A DNA stretch of 48,620 nucleotides from NCBI GenBank assembly GCA_028686075.1, contig JAQUCT010000006.1:19215-67834 (forward strand), written 5' to 3'. This document shows, in pieces, positions 34,878 through 44,699 of the stretch. The position numbers were made by a program, and so were the translations under genes. Source of the DNA: Bacillota bacterium (lineage in GTDB: Bacteria; Bacillota; Clostridia; Ch29). Numbering within the stretch: position 1 is the stretch's first letter; the number at the start of each line of letters is the position of its first letter. The notes under the pieces were generated by a model. The model was not told the origin of the DNA, searched no databases, and was given only the letters and a program-made list of their open reading frames with translations.

Positions 34878-34893
34878 AAAGGAGGAATCCCTA

Positions 34894-35856
34894 ATGTCCT
34901 TTTCCTCTGCCGCAAAGAATGAGCTTTCCAGAGTCATACCTGAAAACCGGTGCTGCCAGGTAGCGGAGCTGTCTGCCATGGTGCGGATGGGTGGCATAAT
35001 AAGATTTCACGGTTCGCAGACCGTAAGCCTTCGGATGGTGACCGAAAACGCAGCCATCGCCAGAAAGGTCTTTACGCTTCTTAAGAAGCTTTACGGTTTA
35101 AACGTAGCGATTATGGTGCGTAAAAATAAGCATCTAAAAAAGAACAACAGCTATATAATGGAGATTACCGCCGCAATGGGTGCCAAAAGGGTGCTGGGAG
35201 ATACCGGTGTGCTCATAGACGGGCAAAAGGTTGGCATCGGCTTAAACTATTCTATACCTAAGGAAATGATAGAAAACCGGTGCTGCATCAGGGCATATCT
35301 CCGGGGAGCCTTTCTGGGCGGTGGTTCGGTAAGCAACCCCGGTAAGGCCTACCATTTGGAGTTTGTTACAAACAGTGGGCAGCATGCTGAGGACCTGAAA
35401 AGGCTTGCTAATCGGTTCGAATTAAACTCCAAAATAGTTGAGAGAAAGGGAAATTACGTCGTATATGTCAAGGAAGGCGAGCAGATCGTTGACATGCTGA
35501 ATATAATGGGTGCTTATAACGCACTGCTTAAGTTTGAAAACATAAGGATATACAAGGACGTCCGAAATAACGTAAACAGGATAGTCAACTGCGAGACTGC
35601 AAACATTACCAAAACGATAAACGCTTCGGTAAAGCAAACAGAGAATATTGAGTATATAAGGGACAGCGTCGGGTTGAACAGACTGCCACCAAACCTGAGG
35701 GAGGTTGCTGAGCTTCGTCTGAACTATCCGGATGCAAGCCTAAAAGAGTTGGGGCAGATGCTGACCCCGACCCTGGGCAAATCCGGTGTCAACCATCGTT
35801 TGAGGAGGATTGAAGAACTGGCCGAGGATATAAGGGCTTTAAGGGACAGAAGGTAA
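34894..35856 (+). CDS. whiA: WhiA-type DNA-binding protein
   Basis: A 320-residue protein joining a LAGLIDADG-homing-endonuclease-like N-terminal domain (CCIRAYLRGAFLGGGSVSNPGKAYHLEF) to a C-terminal helix-turn-helix (LRLNYPDASLKELGQMLTPTLGKSGVNHRLRRIEELA). WhiA affects cell division and development in Gram-positives. An upstream in-frame start at 34825 would overlap the RseC gene; AAAGGAGG lies seven bases before the ATG at 34894. In many Firmicutes it directly follows yvcK. Confidence 0.95.
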   Translation: MSFSSAAKNELSRVIPENRCCQVAELSAMVRMGGIIRFHGSQTVSLRMVTENAAIARKVFTLLKKLYGLNVAIMVRKNKHLKKNNSYIMEITAAMGAKRVLGDTGVLIDGQKVGIGLNYSIPKEMIENRCCIRAYLRGAFLGGGSVSNPGKAYHLEFVTNSGQHAEDLKRLANRFELNSKIVERKGNYVVYVKEGEQIVDMLNIMGAYNALLKFENIRIYKDVRNNVNRIVNCETANITKTINASVKQTENIEYIRDSVGLNRLPPNLREVAELRLNYPDASLKELGQMLTPTLGKSGVNHRLRRIEELAEDIRALRDRR

Positions 35857-35955
35857 GGGCTCTTCTTAAGTGCAGGGAACCGCAGAGGGGGTCCGGTCCG
35901 GGTTTTTATAAAGCTTTGGCTTAAATATATATAAAACATACTAGGGGTTGATAGC

Positions 35956-37254
35956 ATGACAAAACACAGTAGGATTATTGAATACATCAAGTCCTTGCAG
36001 AGCGGTGACCGCATATCGGTGAGGACTGTGGCGGAAAGAATGGGGGTAAGCGAAGGTACTGCATACCGGGCAATTAAGACAGCCGAAGCGGATGGGTTGG
36101 TATCCTCCATCCCCAGGATTGGGACAGTGCGTCTTAACACCGAAGAGGAAAAGGATATAAAGAAGCTGACCTTTGCCGAGATTCTCAATATAGTGGAAGG
36201 GAATATCTTGGCCGGCAGGGAGGGACTGCACAAATACCTGAACAATTTTATAATAGGTGCCATGACCACCGTAGGCGCAGAGAAGTATCTGGAGAGCAAT
36301 AACTTGCTCATCGTCGGAGACAGGGAGGAAATGTTCGACCTAGCACTGGAAAAGGACTGTGCGGTGCTTATAACAGGGGGTTTCGATTGCAGCGATGAGA
36401 TAAAAACAAAGGCAAATATAAAAGAGCTACCTATTATGAACTGCAGCTACGACACCTTTACAGTGGCTACAATTATAAACAAAGCGATAAACAGCAGGAT
36501 GGTTAGAAAGGACATAGTACTGGTTGAGGATATACTGGTGGAAAATCCGTATACGCTCAATATAAGCGACAGTGTAGGCTATTGGCGGAAGCTTGTGCGG
36601 GATACGTCCCATACCCGTTTCCCGGTGGTGGACGATGACGGCAGGCTGGTGGGAATTGTCTCGGCAAAGGACGTTGCGGGGCAAAAAGACGGATGCAGAA
36701 TCGAAAACCTGATGACGTCCAACCCCATTACAATAGGGCCCAATTCCTCCGTGGCCTATACAGCCCACATAATGGTGTGGGAGGGCATAGAAATGCTTCC
36801 GGTGTTGGAGGGTCGGCGCCTTATAGGGATTGTCAGCCGACAGGATGTCATTAAGGCACTACAGCATCGCAAAAACCAGCCCCAGGTGGGCAGAACAATG
36901 GAGGAATTGCTGTTTGGCACGCTGGAAACCGAGGAGACCAGAGACGGCGTAAAGCTTAAGGGTCAGGTTGACCCCATAATGCTTAACAATATAGGCACCG
37001 GCAGTTGGGGAGCACTGGTGGCACTCATATCGCAGGCGGCGGGGGCTACCGTAAGAAAGACCAAGGGCTATGAATGTTTCATAAACACCTTTACAGTGTA
37101 CTATTCAAAACCGGTGCAGCTTGGGGAATCAATTGAGATTTCGGTCAGAATAACCGAACTGGGAAGAAACTCCTGCAATATGGACGCCTCCATTTTGAAG
37201 GAGGGCCTGCCGGTTATGAAGGCCATGATGACGGCCAGTTATATTAAAAGATAG
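35956..37254 (+). CDS. YtoI-like regulator: HTH, DRTGG, CBS pair, hotdog domain
   Basis: A 432-residue multidomain protein. An N-terminal helix-turn-helix (GDRISVRTVAERMGVSEGTAYRAIKTAEADGLV), a DRTGG domain (~68-180, with GDREEMFDLALEKDCAVLITGGF), two CBS motifs (~190-305; TRFPVVDDDGRLVGIVSAKDV, MLPVLEGRRLIGIVSRQDV) and a C-terminal hotdog/thioesterase-like part (~310-430). Bacillus YtoI has this same domain order and sits near dnaE. CBS domains bind adenine nucleotides, so it may sense energy state. Function not established. ATG at 35956 after GGGGTTG. Confidence 0.86.
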   Translation: MTKHSRIIEYIKSLQSGDRISVRTVAERMGVSEGTAYRAIKTAEADGLVSSIPRIGTVRLNTEEEKDIKKLTFAEILNIVEGNILAGREGLHKYLNNFIIGAMTTVGAEKYLESNNLLIVGDREEMFDLALEKDCAVLITGGFDCSDEIKTKANIKELPIMNCSYDTFTVATIINKAINSRMVRKDIVLVEDILVENPYTLNISDSVGYWRKLVRDTSHTRFPVVDDDGRLVGIVSAKDVAGQKDGCRIENLMTSNPITIGPNSSVAYTAHIMVWEGIEMLPVLEGRRLIGIVSRQDVIKALQHRKNQPQVGRTMEELLFGTLETEETRDGVKLKGQVDPIMLNNIGTGSWGALVALISQAAGATVRKTKGYECFINTFTVYYSKPVQLGESIEISVRITELGRNSCNMDASILKEGLPVMKAMMTASYIKR

Positions 37255-37268
37255 GTGGTGATGCAGGG

Positions 37269-40200
37269 ATGGCTTTTACCCATCTTCATGTCCATACCGA
37301 ATACAGCCTGCTGGACGGTGCCGGCAGGGTGGAAGACCTGCTTGACAAGGCGAAGGAACTGGGCATGGACGCCCTGGCCATAACCGACCACGGCTGCATG
37401 TTCGGTGCCGTCAATTTCTACAAGGAGGCGGTAAGAAGGGGCATAAAGCCCATATTAGGCTGCGAAGTATATATAGCAATGAGGACAATGGCGGATAAGG
37501 ACCCAAGACTGGATTCCGATCAGTACCATCTTGTGCTGTTGGCAGAGAACAATACCGGGTACAGGAACCTTATGAAGATTGTATCGGCGGGGTACCTGGA
37601 GGGGTTTTACTATAAACCCAGGGTGGATACAGGCGTTTTGAAAAAGTATGCGGAGGGGCTTATCTGCCTGAGCGGCTGTATAGCCGGTGAAATCCAGCAA
37701 AGGCTCCTTGAAGGCAATTACAAAAGGGCAAAGGAAACCGCTCTTATGTACATGGATATATTTGGCCGGGACAACTTTTATCTGGAGATACAAAACCAGG
37801 GCATAGAGGAGGAAAAGAGAATAATCCCCGACCTGATAAGGCTTAGCAGTGAGACGGGCCTTCCACTTGCTGCTACCAACGATATTCATTACACCAACAA
37901 AGAGGACTGGGAATCCCATGATGTACTCCTTTGCATACAAACGGGTAAAACCGTGGACCGGGAGGACAGGCTCAAGTTCCCCAACCACGAGTTCTATATG
38001 AAGTCGGAGGAGGAGATGAGGGCACTGTTTCTGGAAACACCCGAGGCTTTGGACAATACTGCACGGATAGCGGACAGATGTAGTGTCCGGCTGGATTTTG
38101 GGACCATTCATTTGCCCTACTTTGAGTTGCCCCAGGGTTATACGGCGGACAGCTATCTAAGGGACCTTGCCTACCGGGGCTTTGAGGAGAGGTATGCCAA
38201 AAGGGATGAATGGATGACCGAGAGGCTGGAATACGAACTGGAGACCATAAAGGCAATGGGGTATTCCCACTATTTCTTAATTGTTTGGGACTTTATCAAG
38301 TTTGCCAGGGAGAAAAGGATAATGGTGGGACCGGGAAGGGGTTCTGCGGCAGGCAGTCTGGTGTCCTACTGTCTGCACATTACCAACATAGACCCCTTAA
38401 AGTATAACCTTATTTTCGAAAGGTTTTTAAATCCCCACAGGATAACCATGCCGGATATTGATATAGATTTTTGCTTTGAAAGACGGGAAGAGGTAATAGA
38501 ATACGTGGTAAAAAAATACGGTGCCGACAGGGTGGCCCAGATAATAACATTTGGTACAATGGCCGCAAGGGCGGCCATTCGGGACGTGGGAAGGGCCATA
38601 AACATGTCCTACCGCGAGGTGGACGCGATAGCCCGGCAGATTCCGATGGAACTGGGTATCACCATAGACAGGGCCCTGGAGGTTAACCCCTATCTTACAG
38701 ATATGTATAGGCAGGATGGCCGGGTAAAATACCTAATAGATATGGCCAGGGCGGTTGAGGGTATGCCGCGGCACGCGTCCACCCATGCCGCCGGGGTGGT
38801 TATATCAAAGGAGCCTATAGAGGAATACGTGCCCCTTTACAGGCAGGACAGCGGGATAACCACCCAGTACCCCATGGGAAACCTGGAGGAATTAGGGCTG
38901 CTAAAGATGGACTTTCTGGGTTTGAGAACCCTTACCGTAATAAGGGATACACTGGATAGTATAGAAAACACCCCCGGGGTAAGGCCGGACCTTAACAGCC
39001 TCACCTACGACGACGGGAAGGTGTTCAACCTTATAGGCAGCGGTGACAGCGATGGGGTATTCCAGCTTGAAAGCGCGGGCATGAAAAGCTTTATGAGGGA
39101 CTTAAAGCCGGACAGTTTTGAGGATATAATAGCCGGAGTAGCCCTCTTTCGTCCGGGGCCTATGGATCAGATTCCCTTGTATATAAGCAACAAGAACAAT
39201 CCCGATAACGTTAAGTACAAACACCCTATGCTGGAAAAAATACTGGACGTAACCTATGGGTGTATAGTATATCAGGAGCAGGTAATGCAGATAGTAAGAG
39301 AATTGGGAGGTTATTCCTACGGCCGGTCGGATTTAGTCCGCAGGGCTATGAGCAAAAAGAAGATGGACGTCATGGAACAGGAGCGTAAAAACTTTATATA
39401 CGGCATCTCAGAAGACGGTAAGGTGCTTGTGGAGGGTGCGCTGCGTAGGGGCATTGACGAGAAGACAGCAAACGAAATATTCAACGACATGATAGACTTT
39501 GCAAAATATGCCTTCAACAAATCTCACGCAGCAGCCTATGCGGCACTGGCTTATCAAACTGCCTGGCTGAAATGCTATTATCCGGTAGAGTTTATGGCCG
39601 CCCTTCTGACCAGTATAATGAGTAGTAGCAAAAAGGTCTCGCAGTATATTGAATGCTGTAGCAGGATGGGCATAGAGGTCCTGCCTCCTGATATAAACGA
39701 GAGCGAAGCCGCCTTTACCGTGGTGGAGGATAGAATCCGGTTCGGGCTGGCGGCGGTCAAAAATATAGGCCTAAGTGCTGTTAAGTCCATAATTGATGCC
39801 CGGCACAGGGGCGGAAGGTTCTTAAGCCTTTCGGACCTCTGCGACAGGGTGGACATGACCCATGTCAACAAAAGGACCCTGGAAAGCCTTATAAAGGCCG
39901 GTGCCCTGGATTCCCTTGAAGGGTGCCGTTCCCAATACATGGCGGTGTACGAGAGGATTGCCGACAGTGTTTCGCAGATTAAAAAGAACAATATAAAGGG
40001 TCAGATTTCGCTGTTCGATGCAGCAGAAGGTGGCGGAGACTCAGTGGCACCAAAGGATTACCTGCCGGATAAAGAGGAGTTTAATAAAAAGACCCTGCTT
40101 AGTTTCGAAAAAGAAATGCTGGGGCTTTATATAAGCGGACACCCGTTGGACGATTATAGAGATCGGCTTAAGGCAAGTTCCTCGATTAACACTTACCAGC

Positions 40201-40772
40201 TGGGGCTTTTGGGCGAACAGGAAAACCGGGTGAGCGGGAAGATTTCAGCCCTTACCGATGGCAGCATTGTGCGGATTGCGGGTATGATTGTGGACAGGAA
40301 ACAAAAGACTACAAAGAATGATGAATTGATGGCCTTTGTGACCCTTGAGGACCTTTACGGTACCGTTGAACTAATAGTATTCCCGAAGCTCTACAGGTCT
40401 CGCATGGAACTTCTGGCAGAGGACAGTATAATTGTAGCTGAGGGTCGATTAAGCCTAAGGGAGGATGAGGAGCCTAAGATAGTCTGCGAAAGCATAAGAC
40501 CCATGCCAACAGGGGAAGGGGACAAAGGGGCCCAAGGTTCCGAGGGCAAGCTGTACCTAAAAATACCCAAAGGCTCTTCCTCCGGGACGCTGGAGGAAAT
40601 AAAGGAGGTACTGCGGCAGGCTAAAAGGGGTAATGTTCCGGTCCTTATTTGCTTTGAGGAACGGGGCAAAAAGCCCATGATGGCGGGCAGAGACCTATGG
40701 GTTATGGCGGAGGATAGTCTCATAGGAAGACTGGAGGGCATACTCGGAAACTCGCACATTAAGATTTGTTAA
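37269..40772 (+). CDS. dnaE: DNA polymerase III alpha subunit, DnaE
   Basis: A 1167-residue replicative polymerase. An N-terminal PHP domain (HLHVHTEYSLLDG; metal-site pattern kept), palm with catalytic Asp396, Asp398 and Asp400 region (PDIDIDF) and Asp548 (LKMDFLGL), conserved GPGRGSAAGSLVSYCLHIT and YGCIVYQEQVMQI, helix-hairpin-helix near 840-880 and an OB-fold near 1010-1090 (VRIAGMIVDRKQKTTKN, AFVTLEDLYGTVELIVFPKLY). Length fits DnaE. AGGTGGTGATGCAGGG precedes the ATG. Confidence 0.98.
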   Translation: MAFTHLHVHTEYSLLDGAGRVEDLLDKAKELGMDALAITDHGCMFGAVNFYKEAVRRGIKPILGCEVYIAMRTMADKDPRLDSDQYHLVLLAENNTGYRNLMKIVSAGYLEGFYYKPRVDTGVLKKYAEGLICLSGCIAGEIQQRLLEGNYKRAKETALMYMDIFGRDNFYLEIQNQGIEEEKRIIPDLIRLSSETGLPLAATNDIHYTNKEDWESHDVLLCIQTGKTVDREDRLKFPNHEFYMKSEEEMRALFLETPEALDNTARIADRCSVRLDFGTIHLPYFELPQGYTADSYLRDLAYRGFEERYAKRDEWMTERLEYELETIKAMGYSHYFLIVWDFIKFAREKRIMVGPGRGSAAGSLVSYCLHITNIDPLKYNLIFERFLNPHRITMPDIDIDFCFERREEVIEYVVKKYGADRVAQIITFGTMAARAAIRDVGRAINMSYREVDAIARQIPMELGITIDRALEVNPYLTDMYRQDGRVKYLIDMARAVEGMPRHASTHAAGVVISKEPIEEYVPLYRQDSGITTQYPMGNLEELGLLKMDFLGLRTLTVIRDTLDSIENTPGVRPDLNSLTYDDGKVFNLIGSGDSDGVFQLESAGMKSFMRDLKPDSFEDIIAGVALFRPGPMDQIPLYISNKNNPDNVKYKHPMLEKILDVTYGCIVYQEQVMQIVRELGGYSYGRSDLVRRAMSKKKMDVMEQERKNFIYGISEDGKVLVEGALRRGIDEKTANEIFNDMIDFAKYAFNKSHAAAYAALAYQTAWLKCYYPVEFMAALLTSIMSSSKKVSQYIECCSRMGIEVLPPDINESEAAFTVVEDRIRFGLAAVKNIGLSAVKSIIDARHRGGRFLSLSDLCDRVDMTHVNKRTLESLIKAGALDSLEGCRSQYMAVYERIADSVSQIKKNNIKGQISLFDAAEGGGDSVAPKDYLPDKEEFNKKTLLSFEKEMLGLYISGHPLDDYRDRLKASSSINTYQLGLLGEQENRVSGKISALTDGSIVRIAGMIVDRKQKTTKNDELMAFVTLEDLYGTVELIVFPKLYRSRMELLAEDSIIVAEGRLSLREDEEPKIVCESIRPMPTGEGDKGAQGSEGKLYLKIPKGSSSGTLEEIKEVLRQAKRGNVPVLICFEERGKKPMMAGRDLWVMAEDSLIGRLEGILGNSHIKIC

Positions 40773-40801
40773 AGGCCCCTTTAGCAGTTGGGATTCTATA
40801 T

Positions 40802-40811
40802 ATGGTATAAT
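40802..40811 (+). promoter_or_regulatory. Extended -10 promoter upstream of the small Cys gene and pfkA
   Basis: TGGTATAAT (TG-n-TATAAT) ending at 40811 is an extended -10 element about 50 bases before the small gene; no good -35 is seen. It may drive the small gene-pfkA-pyk run. Confidence 0.45.
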
Positions 40812-40859
40812 AGGAATGAAAAATTTTATTCTGGAAATCTCTCAATAGGTGGTGTGACC

Positions 40860-41078
40860 ATGTGGACGGTTGTTTATATGGCTGCAGACCGGGAAACGGC
40901 CGAGAGGATAAAGGACATCCTGGAAGAGGAATGTATATTGGTTAAGATAAGACCCGGTCAGAAGTGTTCATGCTGCGAAGGCTATTACGAGGTGTTAGTT
41001 CCCGAAAGCGAAATTGAGGAAGCAAAGGATTGTCTTTACCGGGCGGGCATATGGAGTATTATCCAGGGATGGGGGTAG
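40860..41078 (+). CDS. Small DUF2007-like protein between dnaE and pfkA
   Basis: A 72-residue protein. The ferredoxin-like start WTVVYMAADRETAERIKDILEEECI and the ending YEVLVPESEIEEAKDCL resemble DUF2007-type signal-transducing domains. A Cys-Ser-Cys-Cys cluster (36-39, KCSCCEG) may bind a metal. The ATG at 40860 follows AGGTGGTGTG; an earlier ATG at 40788 would add 24 non-conserved residues. Position before pfkA is seen in several Clostridia (recalled, not checked). Function unknown. Confidence 0.7.
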   Translation: MWTVVYMAADRETAERIKDILEEECILVKIRPGQKCSCCEGYYEVLVPESEIEEAKDCLYRAGIWSIIQGWG

Positions 41079-41090
41079 GAATTGGTACAT

Positions 41091-42056
41091 ATGAGAAATA
41101 AAAACATAGCGGTTCTCACAAGCGGCGGTGATGCACCGGGCATGAATGCCGCCATAAGGGCGGTGGTAAGGACCGGCATATTTAATGGTTTAAAGGTTTT
41201 GGGTGTAAGGAAGGGCTATGAAGGGCTTATTAAGGGAGAAATATTTGAAATGTCGCTGTCTTCGGTGGCGGATATAATCCACCGGGGTGGTACCATTTTG
41301 CAGACCGCCAGAAGTTATGAATTTACCACTCCCGAGGGAAAAGAAAAGGCCCTGAACATGATGGAGGTATTCGGTATCCAAGGGCTTGTGATTATAGGCG
41401 GGGACGGTTCCTTCAGGGGTGCCAGGGACCTCGCGGATATGGGTGCCCAGATGGTGGGCGTACCGGGGACCATAGACAACGACATACCCTACTGCGACTA
41501 TACCATCGGGTTTGACACGGCAGTGAATACCGTGGTAGAAGCCATTGGAAGGATAAGGGATACAACGTCCTCCCACAACAGGGCAAACATTATAGAGGTA
41601 ATGGGCAGGAATTCTGGAGATATCAGCCTTTATGCCGGTCTGGCGGGCGGGGCGGAAAGCATAATTATCCCCGAGGTCAACGCCAATGTGGAGGACGTTT
41701 GCAAAAGGATTATGCACGGCCGGAACCGGGGCAAGCTTCACAGCATAATAATACTGGCGGAAGGGGTAGGCGGAGCCTTTGAAATGGCAAAGGCCATCGA
41801 AGAAAAGATAAGCGTTGAAACCCGGGTAACCATACTGGGTCATGTGCAGAGGGGAGGCAGCCCCAGTGCTTTTGACCGGATACTGGCCAGCAGGCTGGGC
41901 GCAAAGGCGGTGGAATTGCTAATGGAGGGCGAGACCTCCAAAATGACGGCTCAGTACCGCAGCGAAATAAGGGCCTTTGATTTCGATGAGGTTTTATCGG
42001 CGAAAAAGGAGTTTTCCAGTGAGATATATTCATTGGCCAGAATACTCTCTATATAG
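41091..42056 (+). CDS. pfkA: ATP-dependent 6-phosphofructokinase
   Basis: A 321-residue glycolytic enzyme phosphorylating fructose-6-phosphate. Clear ATP-site [18 protein letters not shown] (10-27), GGDGSFRGA (103-111), the catalytic motif [21 protein letters not shown] with Asp129 and Asp131, and [33 protein letters not shown] is present. A TTG at 41082 would add three residues (MVH); family alignment favours the ATG at 41091, and the ribosome site AGGA supports either. Directly upstream of pyk (11 bases). Confidence 0.97.
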   Translation: MRNKNIAVLTSGGDAPGMNAAIRAVVRTGIFNGLKVLGVRKGYEGLIKGEIFEMSLSSVADIIHRGGTILQTARSYEFTTPEGKEKALNMMEVFGIQGLVIIGGDGSFRGARDLADMGAQMVGVPGTIDNDIPYCDYTIGFDTAVNTVVEAIGRIRDTTSSHNRANIIEVMGRNSGDISLYAGLAGGAESIIIPEVNANVEDVCKRIMHGRNRGKLHSIIILAEGVGGAFEMAKAIEEKISVETRVTILGHVQRGGSPSAFDRILASRLGAKAVELLMEGETSKMTAQYRSEIRAFDFDEVLSAKKEFSSEIYSLARILSI

Positions 42057-42067
42057 GAGGAAGGTTT

Positions 42068-43822
42068 ATGCGTAAGACAAAGATTGTCTGTACCCTCGGG
42101 CCAGCCACCGAGGATATGGGGATATTAAGGAAAATGATAGAGGGCGGTATGGACGTGGCGAGGCTTAATTTCTCCCACGGCAGCCATCCCCAGCACTTTG
42201 ATATGCTGAACAAGGTTAAGAAACTAAGAGAGGACATTGGAAGGCCGGTTGCCCTGCTGCTGGACACAAAGGGACCAGAGATAAGGGTTAAGACCTTTGC
42301 GGGCGGCAGAGCGGTCCTAAGGGAGGGCAAGACCTTTACCCTTACCACTCGGGAGGTGGAAGGTAGCGACAGTATAGTTAGCGTTACATATGAAGGCTTT
42401 CCGGGGGATGTGTACATTGGATACAAGGTACTCCTTGACGATGGGCTTTTGGAACTTCGGGTTGAGGAAGTCAAGGACGAAGACGTGGTGTGCCGGGTGG
42501 AAAACGGCGGCGAGATAACCAACAACAAGGGAGTTAATCTCCCCGGTGCCTTGGTGAGGCTTCCGGCCATAAGCGAAAAAGACAGGGAGGATATACTGTT
42601 TGGCATAGAAAACGATATGGATTTTATAGCCGCCTCCTTTACAAGGAAACCGGAGGATATACTTGAAATACGAAGGATACTAGAAGAAAATGGCGGCGGT
42701 CATATTAAAATAATCGCCAAGATAGAGAATCAGCAGGGGGTAGACAATCTGGACGCGATACTGGAGGTTGCGGACGGGATAATGGTAGCCCGGGGGGATT
42801 TGGGAGTGGAGATGCCCACCGAGGGGGTGCCGGTGTTGCAGAAGGAAATGATAAAAAAATGCAACCTGGCCGGCAAACCGGTTATAACGGCCACCCAGAT
42901 GCTGGATTCAATGATGAGAAACCCCAGACCCACCAGGGCTGAGGTGGCGGACGTGGCCAACGCTGTGCTGGACGGTACCGATGCCATAATGCTTTCGGGG
43001 GAGACCGCCGCGGGTAAATACCCGGTGGAAGCCATCCGAACCATGGCCAGGATTGCAGCAAGGGTGGAGGAATCCTATAACTTCGGGATGCTGCTTAGTG
43101 AAGCCGCGGGGGGTAAGGATGCAACCGTAACAAATGCTGTAAGTCATGCAACATGCACAATAGCCCGGGACCTTAAGGCAGCGGCTATCATTACTGCCAC
43201 CCATAAGGGTTACACAGCAAGGATGGTGTCCAAGTATCGTCCCCGGTCTGCTATAGTGGGCAGCACGCCCAACGAGAAGGTGGTAAGGCAACTGAACTTA
43301 TCCTGGGGTGTGTATCCGGTATTGGCCAAGCCCTCGGAGAATACCGACGATACCCTTGATACAAGCGTTAAGGCTGCGATGGCTGCCGGATACATAAAAG
43401 AAGGGGACCTTGTAGTGCTTACCGCGGGGGTTCCGACGGCGGTTACCGGCACCACCAATCTTATAAGGGTACATACCGTTGCCACGGTGCTCACTAAGGG
43501 CAAGGGGGTGGGCAACCGGTCCGCCTTTGGCAAGGTAGTGTTTATGACCGACCCCGTTTCAGAAGGGGACAGGTTCCAGCCCGGAAACGTACTGGTAATA
43601 AAGGCCGGGGAGAAGGAAATGATGCCTTATATGGAAATGGCCTCCGCAATTATAGCCGAGGAGGACGGACTTACTTCCAATGCTGCCATAATAGGTCTCA
43701 ATCTAGGCAAGCCCACCGTGGTGGGTGCGGCGAAGGCATTTGAATTGTTGGAGGACGGTGAAATTGTGACGGTGGACGGGACCACCGGCCTAATATACAG
43801 AGGTGTAGCAACAGTCATGTAG
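42068..43822 (+). CDS. pyk: Pyruvate kinase with C-terminal PEP-utilising-like domain
   Basis: A 584-residue enzyme making pyruvate and ATP from PEP and ADP. N-terminal KIVCTLGPAT, DVARLNFSHGS, the AKIENQQGVDNLDAI catalytic region and MVARGDLGVEMP, ITATQMLDSMMRNPRPTRAEVADVANAVLDGTDAIMLSGETAAGKYP are all intact. An extra C-terminal domain (~490-584) is the Bacillus-type PEP-utiliser mobile domain, but its TSHAA motif reads TSNAA, so the His is absent; that domain is not catalytic in known pyruvate kinases. AGGAGGAAGG precedes the ATG. Confidence 0.97.
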   Translation: MRKTKIVCTLGPATEDMGILRKMIEGGMDVARLNFSHGSHPQHFDMLNKVKKLREDIGRPVALLLDTKGPEIRVKTFAGGRAVLREGKTFTLTTREVEGSDSIVSVTYEGFPGDVYIGYKVLLDDGLLELRVEEVKDEDVVCRVENGGEITNNKGVNLPGALVRLPAISEKDREDILFGIENDMDFIAASFTRKPEDILEIRRILEENGGGHIKIIAKIENQQGVDNLDAILEVADGIMVARGDLGVEMPTEGVPVLQKEMIKKCNLAGKPVITATQMLDSMMRNPRPTRAEVADVANAVLDGTDAIMLSGETAAGKYPVEAIRTMARIAARVEESYNFGMLLSEAAGGKDATVTNAVSHATCTIARDLKAAAIITATHKGYTARMVSKYRPRSAIVGSTPNEKVVRQLNLSWGVYPVLAKPSENTDDTLDTSVKAAMAAGYIKEGDLVVLTAGVPTAVTGTTNLIRVHTVATVLTKGKGVGNRSAFGKVVFMTDPVSEGDRFQPGNVLVIKAGEKEMMPYMEMASAIIAEEDGLTSNAAIIGLNLGKPTVVGAAKAFELLEDGEIVTVDGTTGLIYRGVATVM

Positions 43823-43836
43823 CGGGGGTGCGTAAC

Positions 43837-44253
43837 GTGTATACATGGGATGCCCGGGTGAGGGCTATATACAGGGATACCGATCAAATGGGAGTAGTGT
43901 ACTACGGCAATTACTATTCCTGGTTTGAGATTGGAAGGAACGAATTCATAAGGTCCCTCGGTTTAAGCTATAAAGACCTGGAAGAACAGGGCATTATGCT
44001 GCCGGTTGTAGAAAGCCGGTGCACCTATAAAGTACCGGCTAGGTATGACGACCTAGTGCTTGTAAGAACCGGTATAAGTAAGTTGACGGGAGTAAGGATA
44101 GCCTTTGCCTATGAATTAATAAGGGAGGAAGACGGTGTTTTGCTGGCCTGGGGCGGCACAACCCACGCCTTTGCGGACGCAAAAACCTTAAAACCGGTAA
44201 ACGTTAAGAAACGATGTCCTGAGTATTATGCAAAGCTTGAAGACTGTCTGTAG
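43837..44253 (+). CDS. Acyl-CoA thioesterase, YbgC/FadM (4HBT hotdog) family
   Basis: A 138-residue hotdog thioesterase. The family active-site pattern YRDTDQMGVVYYGNYYSWFEIGRNEF is intact (Asp in RDTDQMG), followed by the YKVPARYDDLVLVRT strand. Cleaves acyl-CoA thioesters; the acyl group is unknown. GTG at 43828 overlaps the ribosome site, while GTG at 43837 sits seven bases after GGGGGTG. Follows pyk closely, a common Clostridia arrangement. Confidence 0.88.
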   Translation: MYTWDARVRAIYRDTDQMGVVYYGNYYSWFEIGRNEFIRSLGLSYKDLEEQGIMLPVVESRCTYKVPARYDDLVLVRTGISKLTGVRIAFAYELIREEDGVLLAWGGTTHAFADAKTLKPVNVKKRCPEYYAKLEDCL

Positions 44254-44269
44254 GACGGAGGGTGACAAA

Positions 44270-44668
44270 GTGCTGTTTCGGTTAATGATGCTTTTTACAA
44301 TCGTTCCGCTTATTGAATTGCTCCTTCTTATAAAGCTGGGACAATACATAGGGGCAGGTTATACCGTGCTTATAGTTCTGGTCACCGGTATAGCTGGGGC
44401 TTACCTTGCTAAAAGCCAGGGAATGAGCGTATTCAGGCAGATACAGCTGGAAATGCAGGAGGGAAGGCTACCTGGCAATCCTATGATAGACGGGCTTTGT
44501 ATACTGGTGGGGGGAGCAATGTTGCTAACCCCCGGGCTTATAACCGATACCCTGGGCTTTCTGCTGGTTATGCCCGGCACCCGTTTTGTAATAAGGGAAT
44601 GGCTTAAAAACCGCCTGCTGGGTATGATAGACAGGGGGCAGGTAATATTCCGGTGGAACAGATGGTAA
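44270..44668 (+). CDS. fxsA: FxsA family membrane protein
   Basis: A 132-residue cytoplasmic membrane protein with three to four hydrophobic segments. Typical family features: IVPLIELLLLIKLGQYIG, GAGYTVLIVLVTGIAGAYLAKSQG, GLCILVGGAMLLTPGLITDTLGFLLVMPGTR. In E. coli FxsA affects phage exclusion; its general role is unknown. GTG at 44270 with GGAGGGTGA upstream; an earlier ATG at 44228 lies inside the thioesterase gene. Confidence 0.9.
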   Translation: MLFRLMMLFTIVPLIELLLLIKLGQYIGAGYTVLIVLVTGIAGAYLAKSQGMSVFRQIQLEMQEGRLPGNPMIDGLCILVGGAMLLTPGLITDTLGFLLVMPGTRFVIREWLKNRLLGMIDRGQVIFRWNRW

Positions 44669-44669
44669 G

Positions 44670-44699
44670 GCAGACAGTAAGCTGTCTGCTAATGTTTTT
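44670..44699 (+). terminator. Terminator-like hairpin after fxsA
   Basis: GCAGACAG (44670-44677) pairs with CTGTCTGC (44682-44689) around TAAG; TAATGTTTTT follows, a poor but present T-run. It separates fxsA from the convergent GerMN gene. Confidence 0.6.
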
